Positions 40,705-49,407 of a stretch of 56,652 nucleotides of DNA are shown in pieces. Both the position numbers and the translations under genes were made by a program. This stretch comes from Actinomycetes bacterium. GTDB lineage: Bacteria > Actinomycetota > Acidimicrobiia > Acidimicrobiales > Acidimicrobilacustridaceae. The stretch lies in the NCBI GenBank assembly GCA_029782025.1, contig JAKOVR010000054.1, positions 1 to 56,652 on the forward strand, read 5' to 3'. The first letter of the stretch is position 1; every line of letters starts with the position of its first letter. The notes under the pieces were generated by a model. It made no database searches. It was not told the origin of the DNA and saw nothing but the letters and a program-made list of their open reading frames with translations.

Positions 40705-42882
40705 ATGACGCTCACCGAACCCCACCTCGACCACCGCCCGCCCGGCGACCCGGACACCGTGATCGACCTGACCGACGGTGCACCGCCGCCGCCCCGGCCG
40801 GCCGGGCCCTCCCGACTCGCCGCGGCCGCCGCCGGCCTGCGGGCCCGCCCGATCACCCGGAGCGGATGGATCACCGCCGTGATCGGCGGGCTCACCGCCC
40901 TCCTGTACTCCTGGAACCTGTCGATCAACGGCTACGCCAACGACTACTACGCCGCCGCGGTGAAGGCCGGCACGGTGAGCTGGAAGGCCTTCTTCTTCGG
41001 CAGCATCGACGCCGGCAGCTTCATCACCGTCGACAAGCCCCCGGCGTCGCTGTGGCTGATGGAGCTGTCGGGTAGGCTGTTCGGGTTCAGCAGCTGGAGC
41101 ATGCTCCTCCCCGAGGCCCTGTGCGGCGTCGCCTCGGTCCTGATCCTCCACCGCCTCGTCCGGCGGTGGGCCGGCGACACCGCGGCCCACCTCGCCGCCG
41201 CCGCCCTCGCCCTCACCCCGGTCGCCACCGCGATGTTCCGGTTCAACAACCCCGACGCGCTCCTCACCCTCCTCGGTGTGGCCGCGGCGTGGGCCGTGTG
41301 GTCGGCCGTCGAGTCCGGTCGCACCCGGGGCCTGGTGGTCGCCGCCGCCCTCACCGGCCTGGCCTTCAACACCAAGATGCTCCAGGCCTACGTCGTGGTC
41401 CCGGCCTTCATCCTCGTGTACGTCGTCGCCGGGAAGCCCTCCTTCTGGAAGCGGATCGCCCAGCTCGCTGCCGCCCTCGCCACGCTGATCGTCTCCTCGG
41501 CGTGGTGGGTCGCCGTCGTGGCCCTCTGGCCCGCCGACAGCCGCCCGTACATCGGGAGCACCAACGACAACAGCATCCTCAGCCTCGTCTTCGGCTACAA
41601 CGGCCTGAGCCGCGTGTTCGGCAACGGCGGCGGCACCGGGGGTGGCGGGGCGAGCGGCCCCGGCGGGGGCGGCGGGCCGAACTTCGCCGGCTCGGTGAGC
41701 TGGCTGCGCATGTTCAACGCCGAGGTCGGCGACCAGATCTCCTGGCTCCTCCCCCTCGCCTTCGCCGGCCTGCTGGCCGGGCTCTGGCTCAGCCGGCGCG
41801 CCGCCCGCACCTCCCTCGAGCGGGCCGGCTGGCTCCTGTGGGGCGGCTGGACGCTCTCGTGCTTCGTGCTCTTCAGCCGGGCCCAGGGGATCTTCCACCC
41901 GTACTACACGGTGCAGATGGCCCCCGGGGTCGCTGCCCTCGCCGGCGCCGGCGGGGTGGCCCTGTGGCGGCTGGGACGCGCCCACCGCTGGCTCCAGTGG
42001 GCGCTCCCGGCCGTCGTGGTCGTGACCGCGGGGTGGGCGGTCGTGCTGCTCTCCCGGGTGCCCACCTACGTGCCGTGGCTGCGCACGGCCGTGACCGCCG
42101 GTGCCGCCATCAGCGCCGTCGGGCTGCTGCTCGGCGGGCTCTTCCGCCACCGCCTGACCGTGGCCGTGGCGGCCGCCGTCGCCACCGCCACCCTGCTGGC
42201 CGGGCCGTTGGCCTACTCCCTCACCACCACCAACACCGCGCTGTCCGGATCGCTGGTCGCCGCCGGCACCGGGACGGGCGTGGCCGACGGCGGCATGGGC
42301 GGGGGCATGGGCGGCGGCGGGATGGGTGGCGGCGTGCGCAACGGGACCGGTGACGGCACCGCGGTCACCCCGCAGGACGGCTCCAACGGGTCCTCTCAGG
42401 ACGGCGCCCCGGCGCAGACCGCCGGCGGCGGGCAGCCAGGGGGCGCGACCTCGATGACTGCGGCCACGGGCCTGGTGCAGTACCTCGAAGCCAACCAGGG
42501 CACCGCCACCTACCTGGTCGCCGCCTTCGGCTCGCACAGCGCGGCCACCGTCATCGTCGCCACCGACCAGCCCGTGATCACCATCGGCGGGTTCAACGGC
42601 GGCGATCCGGCCCCCACCCTCGACCAGTTCAAGGCCATGGTGCAGTCCGGGCAGGTGCGTTACGTCCTCGTCGGCGGCGGCCCCGGTGGCGGTGGCGGCC
42701 CCGGCGGTGGTGGCGGCCCTGGTGGCGGCGGCCCCGGCGGGGGCGGCCCCGGCGGGAACGGGGGCTCGAGCTCGATCAGCTCCTGGGTCACCACCAACGG
42801 CACCAAGGTCGACGCCAGCGCCTACGGCGGGGCGACCGGCGGCGCCGTGCTCTACGACCTCGCCGCCGCCCGGACCAGTTGA
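40705..42882 (+). CDS. GT39-type polyprenol-phosphate mannosyltransferase-like membrane protein (second copy)
   Basis: The 725-residue paralog of 35583-37514. After a cytoplasmic leader of about 45 residues it has NDYYAAAVKAG and the loop DAGSFITVDKPPASLW, eleven or so membrane helices, a Gly-rich insertion (GGGTGGGGASGPGGGGG, near residue 312) and a large outer C-terminus. That part contains the conserved block VIVATDQPVITIGGFNGGDPAPTLDQFKAMV with GQVRYVLVGGG, followed by a second long Gly/Pro-rich repeat (about 658-685). Both copies have Gly-rich loops at the same place after a YNG motif. ATG 40705 is preceded by GGAGCTCCCG. It is co-oriented with the regulator upstream and the DUF5666 gene downstream. 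Confidence 0.9.
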   Translation: MTLTEPHLDHRPPGDPDTVIDLTDGAPPPPRPAGPSRLAAAAAGLRARPITRSGWITAVIGGLTALLYSWNLSINGYANDYYAAAVKAGTVSWKAFFFGSIDAGSFITVDKPPASLWLMELSGRLFGFSSWSMLLPEALCGVASVLILHRLVRRWAGDTAAHLAAAALALTPVATAMFRFNNPDALLTLLGVAAAWAVWSAVESGRTRGLVVAAALTGLAFNTKMLQAYVVVPAFILVYVVAGKPSFWKRIAQLAAALATLIVSSAWWVAVVALWPADSRPYIGSTNDNSILSLVFGYNGLSRVFGNGGGTGGGGASGPGGGGGPNFAGSVSWLRMFNAEVGDQISWLLPLAFAGLLAGLWLSRRAARTSLERAGWLLWGGWTLSCFVLFSRAQGIFHPYYTVQMAPGVAALAGAGGVALWRLGRAHRWLQWALPAVVVVTAGWAVVLLSRVPTYVPWLRTAVTAGAAISAVGLLLGGLFRHRLTVAVAAAVATATLLAGPLAYSLTTTNTALSGSLVAAGTGTGVADGGMGGGMGGGGMGGGVRNGTGDGTAVTPQDGSNGSSQDGAPAQTAGGGQPGGATSMTAATGLVQYLEANQGTATYLVAAFGSHSAATVIVATDQPVITIGGFNGGDPAPTLDQFKAMVQSGQVRYVLVGGGPGGGGGPGGGGGPGGGGPGGGGPGGNGGSSSISSWVTTNGTKVDASAYGGATGGAVLYDLAAARTS

Positions 42883-42946
42883 CCGCCCCTCGACCTGCCT
42901 CCCTCCCGACCGGCCATCCGGCCTCCCTCCCCGAAAGGACCTTCCC

Positions 42947-44206
42947 ATGATCAACGACCTCACCACCACCGACCCCCGTCCCGCCGACCCCGATGGGCTC
43001 GAGCCCACCCGGCCCGAGCCGCCGGCGGCCGAGGCCCGAGCGACCGGCGCCGCGCCCGCCGGCCCCGGCTCGAGCCCTCCCACCGCCGCCGATCCGTGGT
43101 TCGACCCCCCGGCCCCGCCGGCCGAGAGCGGGAAGGGCGGCCCGTCGGTGAAGACCGTCATCGCCGCCGGCGTCGGCAGCGCCGTGGTGGCCGCCCTGAC
43201 GGTGGCCGGCATCAGCTGGGCCAGCTCCAAGGCCACCACCACCGGGCCCATGGGGCGCGGCAATGGACCGGGCGGCATGGGTCAGTTCGGCCCCAAGGGC
43301 AACGGCCAGATGGGTCCCGGCATGGGCCAGAACGGCCAGAACGGCAACGGCCAGTTCGGTCCCGGCATGGGCCAGAACGGCCAGAACGGCCAAGGCGGTC
43401 CCAACGGTCAGAGCGGCCCCAACGGCCCCAACGGCCAGATGGGCCCCGGCATGGGCCAGAACGGCCAGGGCCGGCCGGGGGCCGTGGGCACGGTCGCCTC
43501 GGTGAACGGCAGCTCCTTCACGGTGACCGACCCGATGGGGCAGACGACGACGGTGGCCACCGACCAGCGCACGGCCGTGCGGGTGTCGACGGCCAGCTCC
43601 CTCGACCAGGTCTCGGTCGGCGACAACGTGATCGTGATGGCCGGACCGGCCGGCGCCACCGGCGGCAACGACGCCGTCACGGCCTTCCGCATCATCGACC
43701 TCGGCCGGGAGCCCGCCCAGGATCCGGCCACCCAGAACGGCGGCGGCGGTCGGCAGGGTGGCCCGGTCCGGGGGACGGTGCAGTCCCGCGAGGGCGCCAA
43801 CCTCGTCATCGCCACCAGCGGCGGCACGACGGTCACCGTGACCACGGCCGACGGCACGACGGTCACCAGCGAGCGGAGCGGCTCCATGGCCGACGTCACG
43901 GTCGGCACCCAGGTCCGAGCCAACGGCACCACCGGGAACGACGGCACCCTCACGGCCTCCACCGTGATCGTGGGCGACGTGGGCGGCCCGCCCCAGGGCA
44001 TGGGGCAGGGCGGCCCCGGCGGGGCGATGCCGGGCGACCCCGGCGGGGCGATGCCGGGCGACCCCTCCCAGGGCCAAGGCGGCATGGGCCCCGGCGGCAT
44101 GGGCCCCGGCGGCATGGGCCCGACCAACCAGAACGGCCCGACCAACCAGAACGGCCCGACCAACCAGAACGGCCAGCAGGGCAGCACCGGCCCGCGCAGC
44201 TTCTGA
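42947..44206 (+). CDS. Membrane-anchored DUF5666-type protein with Gly/Asn/Gln-rich repeats
   Basis: A 419-residue protein with a Pro/Ala-rich cytoplasmic N-terminus, one membrane helix at about 68-88 (TVIAAGVGSAVVAALTVAGIS) and an outer part. That part starts with a repetitive GQMGPGMGQNGQNGNG stretch (about 100-180). Two DUF5666-like beta domains follow: VGTVASVNGSSFTVTDPMG...VSVGDNVIVMAG and VRGTVQSREGANLVIATSGG...VTVGTQVRANG. A second repeat region closes it, with 18-bp DNA repeats encoding PTNQNG. Function is unknown. DUF5666 domains are OB-like and found in cell-surface proteins. An AAAGGA ribosome-binding site precedes ATG 42947. It is the last gene before palindromic copy D, and may be a surface substrate of the neighbouring mannosyltransferases. 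Confidence 0.72.
   Translation: MINDLTTTDPRPADPDGLEPTRPEPPAAEARATGAAPAGPGSSPPTAADPWFDPPAPPAESGKGGPSVKTVIAAGVGSAVVAALTVAGISWASSKATTTGPMGRGNGPGGMGQFGPKGNGQMGPGMGQNGQNGNGQFGPGMGQNGQNGQGGPNGQSGPNGPNGQMGPGMGQNGQGRPGAVGTVASVNGSSFTVTDPMGQTTTVATDQRTAVRVSTASSLDQVSVGDNVIVMAGPAGATGGNDAVTAFRIIDLGREPAQDPATQNGGGGRQGGPVRGTVQSREGANLVIATSGGTTVTVTTADGTTVTSERSGSMADVTVGTQVRANGTTGNDGTLTASTVIVGDVGGPPQGMGQGGPGGAMPGDPGGAMPGDPSQGQGGMGPGGMGPGGMGPTNQNGPTNQNGPTNQNGQQGSTGPRSF
44121..44174 (+). repeat. 18-bp tandem repeat x3
   Basis: CGACCAACCAGAACGGCC repeats at 44121, 44139 and 44157 without change, encoding PTNQNG units at the C-terminus of the DUF5666 protein. Confidence 0.93.
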
Positions 44207-44218
44207 CCGCCCCCCATC

Positions 44219-44267
44219 CCTGTGGGTGCGCAATGTCACGGTCGCCGATGCATTGCGCACCCACGGG
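44219..44267. repeat. Palindromic 3'-end repeat, copy D
   Basis: A 17-bp stem with one G.T pair: 44219-44235 with 44251-44267, containing GTGGGTGCGCAATG and its complement, 15-nt loop. It begins 12 nt after the DUF5666 gene stop and separates it from the co-oriented two-component operon, as a terminator would. Confidence 0.9.
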
Positions 44268-44309
44268 CGCGTCCCGGCCGGCGGGGCCGGGCCGTGGCAT
44301 CCTGGGGCG

Positions 44310-44948
44310 GTGGCGACCCGGATCCTGATCTGCGACGACCACCCGCTGTTCCGGGGCGGGTTGGCGGCGGCGCTGGCCGACGAGCCCGAGGTCGAGGTCG
44401 CCGACCAGGTCGGGAGCCTCGCCGCCCTGCGGGCCGCCCTTCCCGGCACCGCCCCGGACCTCGTGCTGCTCGACATCGACCTGCCCGACGGGTCCGGCCT
44501 CGACGCCGTGGCCGAGGTCGCCGCCATGGCCACCGTCGTCATGATCAGCGCCTACGACGACCCCAACCTGGTCCGCCGGGCCATGCAGGACGGGGCCGCG
44601 GGCTACATCCGCAAGGACACCGACCCGGTCGAACTGCTCCGACTGGTGCACCGGGCGGCCGAAGGCAAGACGGCGCTCAGCGGCGACATGGCCCTCCGGG
44701 TGGCCGAGTCGTTGCGCCGCGACCCCGACGAGCGGGCCTTCGACCGGGCCGTCGCGTCGCTCCCGCCCCGCCAGCGCGAGGTGGTGTCGCTCATCGCCGA
44801 CGGCAAGACCAACCGCGAGATCGCCGAGGCCCTGTGCATCAGCGAGGGCACGGTGAAGAACTACGTCACCCGGATCCTCGAGGTCACCGGGGCCAGCGAC
44901 CGGACGAAGCTGGCCGTCCTGCTGGTCCGCCAGCAGATGAGCCACTGA
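44310..44948 (+). CDS. NarL/LuxR-type response regulator
   Basis: The 212-residue product has a receiver domain (DDHPLFRGGL, phospho-acceptor Asp55 in LLDIDLPD, Lys in IRKDT) and a C-terminal LuxR-type helix-turn-helix with LPPRQREVVSLIADGKTNREIAEALCISEGTVKNYV. The Lys-Asp-Thr in place of the usual Lys-Pro is common in NarL-type regulators. GTG 44310 fits the family N-terminus; the frame upstream runs through the palindromic repeat and is not coding. A sensor kinase gene follows after 11 nt, so this is one two-component operon. A possible target is the secreted lipase or glycosidase downstream. Confidence 0.93.
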   Translation: MATRILICDDHPLFRGGLAAALADEPEVEVADQVGSLAALRAALPGTAPDLVLLDIDLPDGSGLDAVAEVAAMATVVMISAYDDPNLVRRAMQDGAAGYIRKDTDPVELLRLVHRAAEGKTALSGDMALRVAESLRRDPDERAFDRAVASLPPRQREVVSLIADGKTNREIAEALCISEGTVKNYVTRILEVTGASDRTKLAVLLVRQQMSH

Positions 44949-44959
44949 CGGGAGGCACC

Positions 44960-46381
44960 GTGACCTGGACCGAGCCATGGTGGTTCCTGCTCGGGCTGTT
45001 CCTCGTCCAGTACGCCGGCGCCCTCCTCCCGATCCGGGTGGAGGAGCGGGAGGACCACATCATCCTCACGATGTCTTCCGGGGTCACGGCCGGACTGTTG
45101 GGCCCGCGGGCGCTGGTGATCCTGTGGGGGGCGACCCTGCTGGCGGCACCCACGCGGTTCGTGGCCGGCGCCATCGGCTGGCGGGGCCAGCGCCCGCCGC
45201 CGCGCACCACGCTGCGGTCCGTGGCGTGGATCGTGGTCACGTCGGTCTCGTGCTCGGTGGGGTACCTCGTCGGCAACCTGTTCTGGGCCGGCGCGCTCGG
45301 TCGCGACTACCCCATCACCCTCGGCAGTCAGAAGGACGTGATCCTGGCCGGCATCACCGCCATCCTCGCCTGGATCGGCACGATGGGGATGCGGATCCTG
45401 TCGCAGCGACTCATCGCCGGGCAGTTCCGCGTCGGCGCGCTCGACCCGTTCGATTCGATCCTGCTGCCCTACCTCCTGCCGCTCCTCGGGGGGTTCCCCC
45501 TCATCACCGCGTCCATCGCCATGTACCGGCCCGACGACCCGTTCGGCGCGCTCGTCATCATGTGGTGGTGCATCCCCCTCTACATCGCCACCCACCTCGA
45601 TCTGAAGCAGCGGAAGATGGCCCGGGAGCTCCGACGCGACGCCTTCGCCCGGCAACGGCTGGCCGCCATCGGCGAGGTGTCGGCCCGGATCGTCCACCAG
45701 TCCCGCCACCAGGTGGGGCTCATGGGGTGGAGCATCCACCGGCTGCGCAACCTGATCGGCGCCTCCGGTCCCGAGGCGGCCGAGGCGATGGCCCGTGAGC
45801 TCGACGCCCTCACCGAGGCCAAGGACCGGCTGAGCGCCAGCCTGGCCGCCGAGCTGCTCTACGAGGCCGGCGCATCCGGGGGCGACGACGACGCCGGCAC
45901 CGACGGGATGGCTGACGCGGAGGGCGCGGCGACGGCGACGGCGCCGCCGCTGACCGTGGCCGGGGTGGTCGCCGACGTCGTGGCCCAGCTGGCGGCCGAG
46001 GCCGACGACGAGGGGGTGGTGCTGCGCACCGACCTCCGAGCGGACGCCGGCGAGGACGCCGCCCCTGCGGCCGTGCGCGACGTCCTGTTCAACCTGGTCG
46101 ACAACGCCATCGACGCCGCCCGCTCCGAGGTGGTGGTCACCGTCGACCGATCGGACGTGGGCCCGTCGATCACGGTGCTCGACGACGGCCCGGGCCTCCC
46201 CGAGAGCGACCGCGAGCGGGCCTTCGAGCCGTTCTTCACCACCAAGGCCACCGGCACCGGCATGGGGCTCGCCATCGCCGACGCCCTGATGGGCGACCTC
46301 GGGGGCGACGTTCACTACGAGCGGCGGGGCGAGCACACCGCCTTCGTGGTCACACTCCCCGTGGTCGGGCGTCGGCGCTGA
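44960..46381 (+). CDS. Multi-helix membrane histidine kinase of unusual type
   Basis: The 473-residue partner of the regulator upstream. Seven or so membrane helices fill residues about 5-215 and replace an extracytoplasmic sensor. The dimerisation region reads GEVSARIVHQSRHQVGLM with His246 as the likely phospho-acceptor (His250 as alternative); it is not a standard HisKA or HisKA_3 sequence. The ATPase domain is standard with N box NLVDNAIDAA, G1 DDGPGLPESDRERAF and FFTTKATGTGMGLAI. A disordered acidic linker lies at about 310-340. A GGAGG ribosome-binding site precedes GTG 44960. The membrane-embedded sensor suggests that it senses lipid, pressure or a membrane-soluble signal. Confidence 0.85.
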   Translation: MTWTEPWWFLLGLFLVQYAGALLPIRVEEREDHIILTMSSGVTAGLLGPRALVILWGATLLAAPTRFVAGAIGWRGQRPPPRTTLRSVAWIVVTSVSCSVGYLVGNLFWAGALGRDYPITLGSQKDVILAGITAILAWIGTMGMRILSQRLIAGQFRVGALDPFDSILLPYLLPLLGGFPLITASIAMYRPDDPFGALVIMWWCIPLYIATHLDLKQRKMARELRRDAFARQRLAAIGEVSARIVHQSRHQVGLMGWSIHRLRNLIGASGPEAAEAMARELDALTEAKDRLSASLAAELLYEAGASGGDDDAGTDGMADAEGAATATAPPLTVAGVVADVVAQLAAEADDEGVVLRTDLRADAGEDAAPAAVRDVLFNLVDNAIDAARSEVVVTVDRSDVGPSITVLDDGPGLPESDRERAFEPFFTTKATGTGMGLAIADALMGDLGGDVHYERRGEHTAFVVTLPVVGRRR

Positions 46382-46451
46382 CCTGGTACGACGCGCACCC
46401 GGCTTGAGCAGGGACGACGCGTCCAGCTATCCCCGGCGGCACACTCGGACC

Positions 46452-46465
46452 ATGACCATGGTCAT
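46452..46465. promoter_or_regulatory. Perfect 14-bp palindrome upstream of lipase gene
   Basis: ATGACCATGGTCAT is a perfect palindrome 130 bp before the lipase start, in the 213-bp gap between the kinase and the lipase. It is a candidate operator. Confidence 0.4.
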
Positions 46466-46525
46466 ACCCGATTCGTGACCCCGTCCACCTACAGCCCGGC
46501 GCGATCCGAACGCATACTGCCCCCA

Positions 46526-46544
46526 GTGACGTGATCGACGTCAC
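46526..46544. promoter_or_regulatory. Inverted repeat GTGACGT-N5-ACGTCAC upstream of lipase gene
   Basis: Seven-bp inverted arms with 5-bp spacer, just downstream of a CATACT box (about 46512-46517) that could be a -10. If so, the palindrome covers the transcription start and would act as a repressor site. Spacing does not fit a CRP/FNR consensus. Confidence 0.45.
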
Positions 46545-46594
46545 AGATGAGAACGGTCCTCCATATGGAGACCACAACCCGCACCGGGGGAACG

Positions 46595-47542
46595 ATGCGC
46601 ACCACTTCGACCAGCACCCGCCGCAAGGTCCGCACCGGAGGGTTCCTCGCCGTCCTGTGCTCGGCGGCCCTCCTGCTCGGCGCCACCGGCACCGCCCAGG
46701 CCACCTACCCGGTGGGCGGCCTCACCACCGCCGTCTCGAACTTCATCTTCAGCCCGAGCGCGGTGGCCGGGGCGAACAACTGGAGCTGCAAGCCGTCGGC
46801 CGCCCACCCCTACCCGGTGGTGCTGGTCCACGCCACGGGCGTCAACCTCGGCGCCAACTGGGTGGCGCTCTCGCCCATGCTGGCCAACGCCGGATACTGC
46901 GTGTTCGCCTTCAACTACGGCATGACCTGGCTGTCGCTCGGCCGCATCGGTGGCCTGGGCAACATCTCGGACTCGGCCTCGACCCTCTCGTCCTTCGTGG
47001 AGAAGGTCCGGGCCTCCACCGGCGCCAGCAAGGTCGACATGGTCGGCCACTCCCAGGGCGGCATGATGCCGAACTACTACATCAAGCGCCTCGGCGGGGC
47101 GAGCAAGGTGCACACCTTCATCGGCCTGTCCCCCAGCAACCACGGCACCACGCTCAGCGGCGTCGTGACCCTGGGGGCCAACCTCAACCTCCTCGGCTTC
47201 ACCAACTCGCTCCTCTGGGGCCTCGGGATCCCGGGCCTGGCCCAGCAGATGTCCACCTCGAGCTTCCAGCAGAGCCTCTTCGGCGACGGCGACACGGTGG
47301 CCGGTCCCCGCTACGTGGTGATCCAGACCAAGTACGACCACGTCGTCACCCCGTACGCCTCGGCCTTCCTCAAGGGCAGCAACGTCACCAACATCCTGAT
47401 CCAGGACCAGTGCCCCAACGACACGGTCGGCCACATCGGGATGTTCGCCGACAGCCCGGTGCTGCAGAACGTGATGAACCAGCTCGGGTCCAACGTCGCC
47501 GGCTTCAAGGCCACGTGCTCCGGGTACGGCGTCTTCGTCTGA
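46595..47542 (+). CDS. Secreted alpha/beta-hydrolase lipase (triacylglycerol lipase class 2-like)
   Basis: The 315-residue product starts with a Sec signal (RRKVRTGGFLAVLCSAALLLGATGTAQA, cleavage after about residue 36). The mature lipase has PVVLVHATG (oxyanion strand), the nucleophile elbow GHSQGG with Ser153, and a C-terminal GHIGMF with the likely catalytic His. A Cys pair near residues 65 and 102 and another near the end could form disulfides. It resembles the secreted lipases of Streptomyces and Mycobacterium type. Two upstream in-frame starts exist; ATG 46595 is preferred because of GGGGG six nt upstream and the clean signal peptide. Two palindromes upstream suggest regulation. A strong terminator follows at 47573-47600. 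Confidence 0.9.
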   Translation: MRTTSTSTRRKVRTGGFLAVLCSAALLLGATGTAQATYPVGGLTTAVSNFIFSPSAVAGANNWSCKPSAAHPYPVVLVHATGVNLGANWVALSPMLANAGYCVFAFNYGMTWLSLGRIGGLGNISDSASTLSSFVEKVRASTGASKVDMVGHSQGGMMPNYYIKRLGGASKVHTFIGLSPSNHGTTLSGVVTLGANLNLLGFTNSLLWGLGIPGLAQQMSTSSFQQSLFGDGDTVAGPRYVVIQTKYDHVVTPYASAFLKGSNVTNILIQDQCPNDTVGHIGMFADSPVLQNVMNQLGSNVAGFKATCSGYGVFV

Positions 47543-47572
47543 CCTCGCAGCGGCCCTGCCGCTCACGATCCC

Positions 47573-47600
47573 CCTGGGCCGCCCGCGAGGGCGGCCCAGG
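47573..47600 (+). terminator. Terminator hairpin after lipase gene
   Basis: A perfect 12-bp stem, CCTGGGCCGCCC (47573-47584) with GGGCGGCCCAGG (47589-47600), tetraloop GCGA. No T-run. Confidence 0.8.
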
Positions 47601-47641
47601 CGCGTCCGGGGAGAGAGCCCGTCCGCCCGCCACGTGGTTGG

Positions 47642-47647
47642 TAGCGT
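47642..47647 (+). promoter_or_regulatory. -10 box for leaderless glycosidase transcript
   Basis: TAGCGT lies 7 nt before ATG 47655 and favours this start over the one 21 nt upstream. Confidence 0.5.
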
Positions 47648-47654
47648 GCGGCCG

Positions 47655-49376
47655 ATGACCGCCCGGCGCTCCCCGCGACCTTCGCACCACCCTCGGCACG
47701 GGCGCCCGCCGTCCCGGCCCCGCACCCTGGCGGTCAGGGCCGTCGTGGCCGCCGCCCTCCCCCTCCTCGCCAGCGGCATCGGCGCCGGCGCCACGGCCCC
47801 GGCCCTCGCCACCCCGGCCGCTCCCGTCGTCGGAGCCGCCCCCGCCATGACGGCCGGCGCCCCGGGCGGCACCGGACCGATCGAGCTCCGGCCGCTCTCC
47901 ACCTCGGCCGACCTCCGCATCGTCGACGACCTCGGGCGGGACGTCCTGCTCCGCGGGGCCAACCTCAACTCCCTCGGCGAGTACTGGCAGGGCGACCCGG
48001 CCACGGCGCCGACGATCCCGGTCACCGACGCCGACTGGGCCGCGATGTCGGCCCGCGGCCTGTCGGTCGTACGGCTCATCATCACGTGGTCCAAGGTCGA
48101 GCCCCAGCCCGGCGTCATCGACCACGCCTACCTCGACGCCGTCGACGCCCAGGTGCAGAAGGCGGCCAGCTACGGCATCTACAGCGTCATCGACATGCAC
48201 CAGGACGCTTGGGGCCCCGGCGTGGCCACCACCGATCCGGCGTCGTGCCCGTCGGGCCTCGTCCCGGGCAAGGGATGGGACGGCGCGCCGGTGTGGGCCA
48301 CCCTGCTCGACGGCGCCACCACCTGCACCCCCGGCGACCGCTACGCCTCGCCCGCCGTGCTCGCCGCGTTCACGAACTTCTACAACAACACCAACGGCAT
48401 CCGCGACCACTTCGTGTCGACCTGGGGGGCCGTCGCCGCCCGCTTCGCCGGCCGACCCGAGGTCGCCGGCTACGACGTCCTCAACGAGCCCGCGGTCCCG
48501 GCGCCCGCGGCGCAGATCGAGCCGCTCTACGACGCCCTCCTGCACGACGCCGTCACCGCCATCCGGGCGGCCGAGGCAGCGGCGCCGTTCCCCCACCTGA
48601 TCTTCGTCGAACCGGCCCTCCCCGCCGGCGACATCGCCAACGGGCTGGTGATCCCCGACCCCGTCCGCTCCGGCGTCTCCCCCACCGGCATCGTCGGGGC
48701 GCCTCACAACTACGCCGAGTCCATCGGGATCCCCGGCCTCTCGGTGACCATCGAGCAGATGAGCGACCTCTACCTCCAGATCACCCGGCAGAAGGGCGTC
48801 CCGCTCTGGATCGGCGAGTACGGCTTCTGGGACACCTCGCCCGCCACCCTCGACAAGGTGCGCCGCACCGCCCTCGACGAGGACGCCAAGCGCATCGGTG
48901 GCGCGTGGTGGCAGTGGCGCCAGAGCTGCGGCGACCCCCACGCCGTCTACTGGGACAACGGCACCGTCGTGGTGCCCGGCGGCACCAGCGTCCAGCTCAA
49001 CCTGCTCACCTGCCCGGCCAACACCGACGCCGGCCCCAACGAGGCGTTCCTCCACGTCCTCGGTCGGGGCTACCCGCGGGCCGCGCCGGGGCGCCTGACC
49101 TCGCTCGTCAGCGACCCGACCACCGGGCAGCTCGACGCCGCCGCCACCGTCAGCACGGCCGGCGGCACGCTCCTCGTCTGGACCCCCACCCCCGCCGACG
49201 CCGCCCACGCCGTGCGGGGCGAGAACCTCACGTCGATCACCGAGACGGCGGTGCCCGGCGGGCGGCTCGTCACCGCCACCGTCACCGCCCCGGGCTGCTA
49301 CGCCCTCCACGTGGGCACCACCACGGTGTCGTGTCCCGCCCCGCCGGTCAGCGCCACGCCGGCGTTCACCGGGTGA
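47655..49376 (+). CDS. Secreted GH5-family glycosidase (endoglycoceramidase-like)
   Basis: The 573-residue product has a long basic N-terminus with a signal (about 25-53, LAVRAVVAAALPLLASGIGAGATAPALA) and then a (beta/alpha)8 GH5 domain. The features are VVRLIITWSKVEP, VIDMHQDAWG, the acid/base Glu278 in GYDVLNEP and the nucleophile Glu388 in WIGEYGFW. A C-terminal beta-sandwich (about 460-565) follows. The DMHQDAWGPG and NEPAVP pattern is typical of endoglycoceramidase-type GH5 enzymes that release oligosaccharide from glycolipids. Related GH5 enzymes act on other glycolipids, so the substrate is uncertain. The start is confirmed by the TAGCGT box. Confidence 0.9.
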   Translation: MTARRSPRPSHHPRHGRPPSRPRTLAVRAVVAAALPLLASGIGAGATAPALATPAAPVVGAAPAMTAGAPGGTGPIELRPLSTSADLRIVDDLGRDVLLRGANLNSLGEYWQGDPATAPTIPVTDADWAAMSARGLSVVRLIITWSKVEPQPGVIDHAYLDAVDAQVQKAASYGIYSVIDMHQDAWGPGVATTDPASCPSGLVPGKGWDGAPVWATLLDGATTCTPGDRYASPAVLAAFTNFYNNTNGIRDHFVSTWGAVAARFAGRPEVAGYDVLNEPAVPAPAAQIEPLYDALLHDAVTAIRAAEAAAPFPHLIFVEPALPAGDIANGLVIPDPVRSGVSPTGIVGAPHNYAESIGIPGLSVTIEQMSDLYLQITRQKGVPLWIGEYGFWDTSPATLDKVRRTALDEDAKRIGGAWWQWRQSCGDPHAVYWDNGTVVVPGGTSVQLNLLTCPANTDAGPNEAFLHVLGRGYPRAAPGRLTSLVSDPTTGQLDAAATVSTAGGTLLVWTPTPADAAHAVRGENLTSITETAVPGGRLVTATVTAPGCYALHVGTTTVSCPAPPVSATPAFTG

Positions 49377-49407
49377 TCGACGCCCGGCGCGCGAACGGAG
49401 ACACCGG

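Noticed and set aside
46526..46544. CRP-type binding site upstream of the lipase
   Set aside because: The arms GTGA/TCAC are separated by 11 bp rather than the 6-8 of CRP-like sites, so I only call it an inverted repeat.
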